Below, piece after piece: positions 1 through 8,600 of a stretch of 38,535 bases of DNA (position 1 is its first letter; each line of letters opens with the position of its first letter). A program made the translations under genes and the position numbers. The DNA comes from Symbiodinium natans (Eukaryota > Sar > Dinophyceae > Suessiales > Symbiodiniaceae), in NCBI GenBank assembly GCA_905221605.1, contig CAJNDS010001049.1, positions 1 to 38,535 of the forward strand, read 5' to 3'. The notes beneath the pieces are model-generated. The model searched no databases. It was not told the DNA's origin and was given only the letters and a program-made list of their open reading frames with translations.

Positions 1-58
1 TACGTTTTCTTCCCTCATCCTGGAAAAGCCCTTTGCTTCGCCGTCTTGCTAGCTTCAG

Positions 59-241
59 GTGGCGGTGCTCCTGAGGGATCTGTACAAGCACTACAGGTCT
101 CGCTGCTCACTGCAGTACTTGAGAAAGGTTTCTGGGGGCAAGCGAGCCTGGCAGCACCGGCCAGGCGGTATGCTCGATCCAAGGGCATGGAGCCGCCAGA
201 TGCAGGAAGCTTACTGCCCGAAAAACATGGCAAAGCAATGA
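59..241 (+). CDS. Possible 3' exon of an upstream gene (hypothetical)
   Basis: A reading frame of 60 codons opens right after an AG acceptor (TTCAG|G) and ends in TGA. The product is basic, with many Arg, Tyr and Gln residues and no low complexity, and it matches no family I recognise. The AG|G start fits the acceptor style of the better supported genes here. A second frame overlaps the same bases (46-402), so the choice of frame is uncertain. It could be one gene with the exon at 613-720, since both follow TTCAG acceptors. Weak support. Confidence 0.25.
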   Translation: MAVLLRDLYKHYRSRCSLQYLRKVSGGKRAWQHRPGGMLDPRAWSRQMQEAYCPKNMAKQ

Positions 242-517
242 GATGCAACTTCGGCTTCCAAGATCTTCTCCGGGTACCACGGGCTTCTATGGGCTTAGCA
301 GCTAGGAGTTCAGAAGCTGGTGGGTTTGGGGACCAGGCTTTTTCGAGCAGTGCGCTTGTTAGCGCCTGGCCAACCTGGGACCCCCTATTTACCTACAGAT
401 GAGGAGTAAGTACCCCCTATCTAGTAGGTATAGCCCAATAAAAATCTGTAGGTACATAGGGCCCCAGGAAGTTTATCGAACTGCCATGCCACCCATGCTC
501 CCCCCTTGTCCTGAACC

Positions 518-589
518 CTGAACCTTGAATCCTGAAACCCGAACCCTGAACCCTGAACCCTGAACCCTGAACCCCGAACCCTAACCCCT
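518..589. repeat. Degenerate telomere-like tract (CCCTGAA variants)
   Basis: About ten 7-bp units, mostly CCCTGAA with some CCCTAA and CCCCGAA. This is the C-rich strand of a TTTAGGG-type repeat with an A-to-G change. The rest of 242-1074 holds no gene I can support. A short Arg/Glu-rich frame near 950-1010 may be another exon or chance. Confidence 0.7.
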
Positions 590-612
590 TCCCCTTATTG
601 TGACTGCTTCAG

Positions 613-720
613 GTGCGCTTGAACGTAGAGGAAGTCCGGCGTGATGACTTGCGCCTTGACCAGCTGCAAGCGAAGGTTCGCCCGAAACCAGTACAAAAAA
701 GTAATAACATAGGAGTATAA
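613..720 (+). CDS. Possible terminal exon, charged peptide (hypothetical)
   Basis: After a TTCAG acceptor a frame starts VRLNVEEVRRDD, continues with alternating acidic and basic residues, then PKPVQKS, and stops at TAA 718-720. The composition is helical and charged, like real protein, and AG|G matches the local acceptor pattern. The family is not recognised. It may be the last exon of a gene that begins left of the window. Confidence 0.3.
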   Translation: MRLNVEEVRRDDLRLDQLQAKVRPKPVQKSNNIGV

Positions 721-1074
721 CAGTGAAATGACGGAATAATGCAATAATATGATAATCCAACAATACCATAATTAGCTGGTCGGTGCATCGCGGCGGAAGT
801 TACTTTCTAGAGTGTCCACCTTGGGAGGTAGTGAAAACGCCCGAGCAGCGCACCCCTTAGTCTGTGTCGGTCAGCACACTCAGACACCTCGACAGAACAT
901 GCTTTTGGGTTGCAACTGTAGGCGGGAGCAAGATCGTCAATTGAAGATGGAGCGCCGCGAGCGTGAGCGGGAGAATGACCGCAAGAAGCTGGGCACAGGC
1001 CGGGCAGATTCTTGCGCTGCCGACGATGTCATGTGCAGATTCTGCTTCATTTGGTAACATGTGTGTCGGGCACG

Positions 1075-2619
1075 ATGCTTTCCGCATGTTGGGCCAAGCA
1101 CCTCAGTAGCACGTTTCTGGTGTCTACTGCTTGTCGCGCCATGGTGTCCTCAACACAGCTGCTCACATATGGGTCTCTGGTGGCTGTGGCCATCGCCTTC
1201 GTTGCAGCACGCTGGTCGCAATGGGCAGAGCTGGAAGCAGCGGTGGATGACTTTGCCGCCCAGCTTTTCGAATATCTGAAGACGGACGCCGTGGCCTTCG
1301 CTCTCCCAGCTGCTTATGCCCGCTGGGTGCTGCCCGCCCCATGGGCCAAGCCAGAGCCGTGGCCAGTAAAGGTCCTGGCAGCTGGTGCATTGGGAACTGT
1401 TGCTCTAATCAGCTTGACAGGCGCCCGCCGGGCCGCAGCCGAAGGTACGTTTCAGGTCTCCGACTTTGCAAATCTATTTGTCTTGCACATCGGATCGTAC
1501 TCGGTGGCACCACTCTTGGCGAGGGAGTGGCTCCCTTTGATTTCTGTTGTAGTTATAGTGCTCGTGTTGTTGACAGGGCTTCACACCGAGATGGTGCTTG
1601 AGACCGTGCAGGCAGTGACTGCTTTGTTTGCTGCGTATGTCGCTCATGACCGCTTTGGCTTGCGCTGGCATTCATTTTTGCTTGTTGGTGTTGGCGGGGC
1701 TGTTTTGGTACCGTACTTGGCCTCTGTCTTCAAGTCGCTGCCGTACTTGGCCTCTGTCTTCAAGTCGCTGCTACCTTTTCATGAGCTGGTGGCAGCATAC
1801 CATACTGTTGAGGGCATCGTTGGCACTCGTCGGTTTGAAGAGGAGGTCTGTGAGCTCCTTGTTGTGACTGCCTACGTCCAAGTCTCCTTAGGATATGTGG
1901 GCATCTGGTACATGCGCCATGGGCAAGCGCGGACAAACCTTTTACTGGATGTTGCTGATGGGAAGCTGGAGGCATGGAGTTTTCTCCAGCACGTGGGCGA
2001 GTACATGTGGGCAGTGGCTGCTCCGTACATGATGCAGCGTACAATCATGGAGACTGCAAACGCGCTGTCGCTTTATGCTTTTCTTTGCAAGGTCGACCAG
2101 CATGTTCGTGTGGACACCTTTTTCTCGGGTGGCGACTTCGCATACAATCGCTTAGAGGTCGCTCTTGAATCTGATCATACTGTGGAAGCTTATGCTGAAT
2201 CTGTGACTGAGCTGATGTCGGACTGCTATTCGATCATCGAGAAGAAGCTTTTTGGATTTCCTAACATCCTGCTCATGTCAGACACCCTGCTACGCCAGCC
2301 GGCGCTTATGATGGCGGTTCTTCCCGTGAGCATTGGGCTTGACTTTGGCCGGGCACGGGCCTTCGCAATTTTAACTTCGAACATTGAACGACTCACCAAG
2401 CACTTGCGCACCCGAATGTCCAGGAGGAAGAAAATCGAGGAGCATGACGTGAAGCACGCAGAGACCATAAGCCGCACAGGTTCCGCTTCTTTGGTGGCAA
2501 GTCGCTGGGAGGATCTGGCAGGAGAAATCTTCCAGCTTACAGCGTGGAGGAAGTGTTTGGTCTCATCTCGGCTTTACTTGAACTGGATCTATTACCAGAA
2601 CATTGTGGGCGTGGGCATC
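1075..2619 (+). CDS. ABC transporter exon 1: membrane domain
   Basis: This long open exon encodes a hydrophobic N-terminal half with at least five likely membrane helices, followed by a charged helical stretch (RTRMSRRKKIEEHDVKHAET) of the kind that links helices in ABC membrane domains. The frame stays open to 2709, but the last part is a CA/TA microsatellite and is surely intron. ATG 1075 is the first in frame and ATG 1141 is a good alternative. Bases 1711-1740 are repeated exactly at 1741-1770, which duplicates ten residues (PYLASVFKSL) in frame. The exon end is inferred from phase (GA donor at 2620). Confidence 0.75.
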
Positions 2620-5600
2620 GAGCGCCTTGGGGGTTGGGAAACACGTGAACCTCAAATTGGGACGGCGTTTTATGTACACACACACACACATATATATATA
2701 TATCTATAGATACAGATATATTCCCACCCGAATGTGTATTCTTTCAATAATTCTACAGGCGCATATAAATAAATACATATATATATATACATAGACATAC
2801 ACACCCCTAAAGTAACGTCTGACATCGGAAACACGAGCGTTCCCAGCCCGGGCTACGTGAATAAGAACTTGAACGGCTATATTAGTTGCTGTTCAAGATG
2901 CATGGCTTGAAGATTGAAATTTCCAGGAAGTGGTTGCATGGACATCTAGCCATTCCGTAGTCCGAAGCCCGATGGTTGAATGATTATTGGCACCATAGGC
3001 TTTGGATCATGGAACCACACCTTCCCATTCTGGGTGGAAGAGATTGGTTTAATGTTGTAGTGGCTTACTTGCTTAATGGCATCATGGTTTAGCGGTGGAG
3101 CAGTTAGTCTTTTTTGTTTTTTGTGGCTTGATGGCTTAATGGCTCAGTCAGCCTGACAAGCAAAAAACAACCTAAACCCAAAGCCCAAAACGCCCAAAAC
3201 CCAAACCCTAAACCCTAAACGTGGCCCGCTTCCATAGCCTTGAGGACCTACGGGTACATGGCCACCCAGCCATTCTGTAGGTCGAAACCTGATGTATAGA
3301 CGATGTGACTCCCTACAGGGTTTAGGGTTTTGGGTTTTGGGTTTAGGGAGGATACATGGACCACAAGCCCTTTCAGAGGGTTCATGTAGATCCTAAGGTG
3401 TGCCATGGCGCGGATGATGGAGTTGGGCTCAATCTCAGCCGCGGACCTGGGGGTTTATGCGTCTGTTATCGAGGATTCCATCGACTTCTTGCTGACGCGA
3501 TACAGAGAGGCCTTGCTCTAAGGGCCTTGTGCTTTAGAGTTTTTTCTGAGTGGATTTGTTACCCCCCCTTATGCAGGATCTTGCAGGCCAAGTAGTCAGG
3601 CCACTTCATGTTAGAAGATGGAGGCGTGCAAGTGTGTGCCGAGTGTTGAAGGACGCCCGCTTGGCGCAGATGTCAACGAACCAAGAGCGCCTGCTTGAAC
3701 TCCACACCCGGCTGGCCACATTCCGGCAGAGGCCGGCCTCTGCACTTGCTGCAGTTGCTGATGCCAATAGGGACCTTAAATTAAGAACAACCCCCAAGTG
3801 CAGTAGACACATGTTCTATAATGAAGCCGGTATGGAACCCCAAGGTTGCAAGAATCTCGTGGCTCCGCTACTGATGGCTACTGCACGTTTCGGTCGGATG
3901 AAGGCAGCAGCTCACGCGGTCATGTAAACCTCCGGAAGAGTGCGCCAGTGGCAACCATTAGCTGCTCATGGCAGGCAATCTCATGTTCAAGGACTTGACC
4001 TACCACCGGAATCTATATCCCCCTTGGGAATTATTTCTATTTTTGGTCATATAAAACCCAAGAGGATATTAAGAATACTATTTTTTATATTAAGGTTCTA
4101 AAGGGAGTACAGGAACGGCACTGCGCGTGTCAAGCTGGACCTCGAGTTGAAGCAGGGCAAGGTTTATGCCGTCACGGGACCAAATGGTGCTGGCGCCGCG
4201 GCGGGAGCTTGAGGTTGCGTGTGGCTTCATCAAGGGTTTAGGGTTTAGGGTTTAGGGTTTAGGCCGTGTAGGCTCAGGAACTCTGGTGCTTTTTTGTTGG
4301 GTGGCTGTGAGCAGTTTTGTGCCACAGAGGCAAGAGTACCCTGTCGCACAGCTGCAACTTGAGAGCTCCCGCGTTGTTCTGGCCAGCGCAGTACTTGCTG
4401 TAGAGATGACGACCCCGGCCAGAGTTCGGAGGAGCAGGATCCCTAAACCCTAAACCCTAAACCCTAAACCCTAAACCCTAAACCCTAAACCCTAAACCCT
4501 AAACCCTAAACCTTGATGATGCCTCAGGTTCGCCATGCTGTCAGCCTGCGCACAGAGAATGCCTTTACCCAGCGGACTGATGGTGGAGGGCAGCATGGAT
4601 TCTTGTTCTGCATATCCTGACCAGCTTTTAGTGACGGCGCAATGAGATTTTGCACATGCGCATGGATATGTGTTCATGTCACTGTCACGCGGCTGGCAGG
4701 TTATGCCTCTGGGCGAGCTTGCCGAAGTTCCACAAAGGTCTAACGGGGAACCTGCATGGTCTAGCTTGCTGCATGCTGTGTTCTGAGTGGGCGCAGGCCA
4801 TACCATCCGTTCCACGTACAGCCGCTGGCGTGGCTCCTGAACGAAGCAAGCCTTGCCGCACTTTCTTCTGAAGAGCTTGACCGCCACGAGGCTCGCGCGG
4901 ACACTGGCCTGCACAAGAATTGCAGCGAAAACGGATAAATAATCCCCAAACTCTGAACCCTGAACCCTAAACCCTAAACCCTAAATCCGCATCCCAGGTG
5001 CAGGTTTCGGCAAGGCTTGGCTTCAAGTCCTCTCAGGCCTTCGAAGCGCGCAGACTTGTAAGAGCTTGGTAACTTGTATACAAACCAGACCATCCGGGTT
5101 TGCACGGGGATGGCTGGCGGGGGGAAAGGACTTTAATCTGAGAAGCTATTTCCCAACATGTTTGTGAGCCGTGAGCCTCTAAGTCGATGCCATGTGCACT
5201 GGAGGAGTCCGACGCGCAAGGCCTCACCACGGAGGAGCTGCGACAGGAGAGGAAGGCACCATGGCATCCATTTTCAGACCCTGGGCTCCCGCGTTCCATT
5301 TCCAAAAAAATTTCAGGCTGCGAGCTGGGAATTTTGAGGGGTTTAGGGTTTAGGGTTACGGTTTAGGGGTTAGGGTTTAGGGTTTAGGGTGTAGGGTTTC
5401 ATTTGGTTTTATCAGGGTGGGCGTCAGAGTCTCATCTTGGCCAGAGGAGGGAGCCCCTTCTTGACATTGACCTCGCGCACCCTTCCCACCTAAAAGTGGG
5501 CTCGATATTGAGACATGCGTTGGCCGGCACGAGAGGTATCGCTAGAGGCTCCCAATCGCTAGACATGCCAGCTTATCGTAGCCAACTACTCGACTTTGCC

Positions 5601-8600
5601 GCTGCTTTGCTTGCTTCTGATTGCGAAGAAGGTTTCCCAGGCTGCAAGCCTCCTGACACCCGGGCCCCAGCGGGCTGTTGTTTGCGGCAGAGCATTCTGG
5701 GCAAACTCGCGCCATCCAAGTCTAAATGGTCAGCCCCCCCCCCCATGATCCACACCTATGGTTTTCCTGTCTTCGTCTTTGTCTGATTTTCTGTTTTTTC
5801 ACCGGAAAAATGCAGTAAAAACTGCACTGGAATACAAAAAGCTCTATTATATTATCCTCTATAAAAACACTAGTGTTTTTATGTGCATTTTGCTTCTGAA
5901 ACTTGTGTTATGCGGCTCTATAAAATTTTAGAAGGGTAGCCATTTAGAAGCTTAAGGCTTTTCAGGGTTGGTTTTAGGTTTTAGGGGTTTGTAAAAATTT
6001 AGATGATCTGTGGAAGGCACCGGGGCTTCCCTAGACCATTTGCAATTTTAAAGATCCTTAAAAGGGGCAGCCCTTTTCAAATTTGAAGGGCTTTAAGGTA
6101 TTTAAAGCCTTTCAAAATTTTCAAGATTTAAAGGATCTTAACAGGCTTTAAAGCCCTTAACAACCTCGAAACGTTTATCCCTTAAAAGCCTAAAATTCTT
6201 TAAAATCTAAAACGGGCAGCCGTTTAAAATTAAGGAAGTTACGGATTTTAGAATTGAACATCCTAAAATCTTTAAACTTTAAAAGGACAGCCATTTACAA
6301 CTGTAAGAATTTCAGGGTTTTACGGATTTTAAAAATTTTATATTGTCTGGGGAAGGCACCGGGGCTTCTCCAGACCATTGGCAACTTCAACAATCTCTAA
6401 AATCCGCAAAGTGCAGCCACTTAAATACGTAAGCAATTTAAGGTCTTTAAAAGGCTTAAACGGCTTAAAACCTTCATAATCCTGAGAATGCTTAAACAGA
6501 AGCTTAAAGATTTTTATAAGATTTTAAGGATTTTTAATGTTTAGGTGGGTCTGGGGAAGCCCCAGTGCCTCCTTCCCCAGATCATGTAAACTTGCAAAAA
6601 CCCTCAAACCCCTTAACCCTGAAATCCAACCCCGAAACCCTTAGCTCTAAACCCTAAACACTCAGCACCAGACCCTAAACACTAACCCAAAAACTTAACA
6701 CTAAGCCCTTAGCACAAACCCCAAGCACTTAACATGAAACCCTAAACACTTAAGCACTAGACCCTAAACACGAAACCCTAAACACTCAAACACTACACCC
6801 TAAAAACAAAACCCTGAACATTACACACTAAACCCTACACACTAAACCCTGAACACTAGTAAACATCCTTAACACCCTAAATCCAAAAAACCAAACTGAA
6901 ACCCTTCACACTAAACCCTAAACACTCAGCACTAGACCCTAAACACTACCCCTAAAAACTTAACACCAGGCCCACAAACCCCAAACACTTGACACGAAAC
7001 CCTAAACACTTAAGCACTACTAAACCCTAAAGACTCAGCACCAGACCCTAAACACTAACCGTAAAAACTTAACACTAAGCCCTTAGCACAAACCCCAAAC
7101 ACTTAACAGGAAACCCTAAACACCTAAGCACCCCTAAAAACTAAACCCTAAACATTACACACTAAACCCTACACACTAAACCCTTAACCCAAAAAAAACC
7201 GAAACCCTTAGCACTGAACCCTAAACACCAGCGTAAACACTAACCCTAAAAGCTTAACACTACGCCCTTAGCACGAACCCCAAACACTGAACACGAAACC
7301 CTAAACACTTAAGCACTAAACCCTTACTAAACACTAAACCCTAAACACTTAAACACTACACCCTACAAACTAAACCCTAACCATTACACACTAAACCCTA
7401 CACACTAAACCTTAAAGCCTAAACAGAATGATTTTTTAAGTTGTCAATGGTCTGGGGCAGCCCCGGTGCCTTCCCCAGATCATTTAAATTTGTAAAAATC
7501 CTTAAAACCCTTAACCTAAAACCCAAACCCGAAACCCTCAACACTAAACCCTAAACACTAACCCTAAAAACTTAACACTAAGCCCTTAGCACAAACCCCA
7601 AACACTTAGCACGAAACCCTAAACATTGAAGCACTTAACCCAAAAACTAAACCTTAAACATTTCAAACTAAACCCTAAACATTAGACACTAAACCCTAAA
7701 CCCTAAACAGCAAACCCCAAGGCCAGAACCTCGAGCCCTACTAAATCTAAACCTGAAACCAAAAGCCCGTCGGGGTTTCAGATGCTTACTGTTTGGATTT
7801 CAGAGTTTAGGGTTTTATTTGGGTTTTAGCCGAGCCGCTTGACCCTCAACCCTAAAACCTAAACTTAACACTCAACCCTAAACACAAAACACTAAACCCT
7901 GAAACCTACACACTAAACCCTAAACACTAGATTTCCAGAAAAAATCTGGAGTACCCGGGCCCCAGACTCCAGACTCCAGATTTCCAGAAAAAATCTGGAG
8001 TACCCGGGCCCCGGACTCCAGACTCCAGATTTCCAGAAAAAATCTGGAGTACCCGGCCCCGGACTCCAGACTCCAGATTTCCAGAAAAAATCTGGAGTAC
8101 CCGGGCCCCGGACTCCAGACTCCAGATTTCCAGAAAAAATCTGGAGTACCCGGGCCCCGGACTCCAGACTCCAGATTTCCAGAAAAAATCTGGAGTACCT
8201 GGGCCCCGGACTCCAGACTCCAGATTTCCAGAAAAAATCTGGAGTACCCGGGCCCCGGACTCCAGACTCCAGATTTCCAGAAAAAATCTGGAGTACCGGG
8301 ACCCCCGACTCCAGACTCCAGATTTCCAGAAAAAATCTGGAGTACTCGCGGCCCCAGACTCCAGATTGCAGACTCCAGAATCTGGAGTCCAGAGTCCCGG
8401 TACTCCAGATTTTTTTTGGAAATCTGGAGTCTGGAGTCTGGAGGTACTCCAGATTTTTTCTGGAAATCTGGAGTCTGGAGTCTGGGGGTGCGGAAATCTG
8501 GAGTCTGGAGTCTGGGGGTACTCCAGATTTTTTGTAGAAATCTGGAGTCTGGAGTCCGGGGCTGGGTACTCCAGATTTTTTCTGGAAATCTGGAGTCTGG

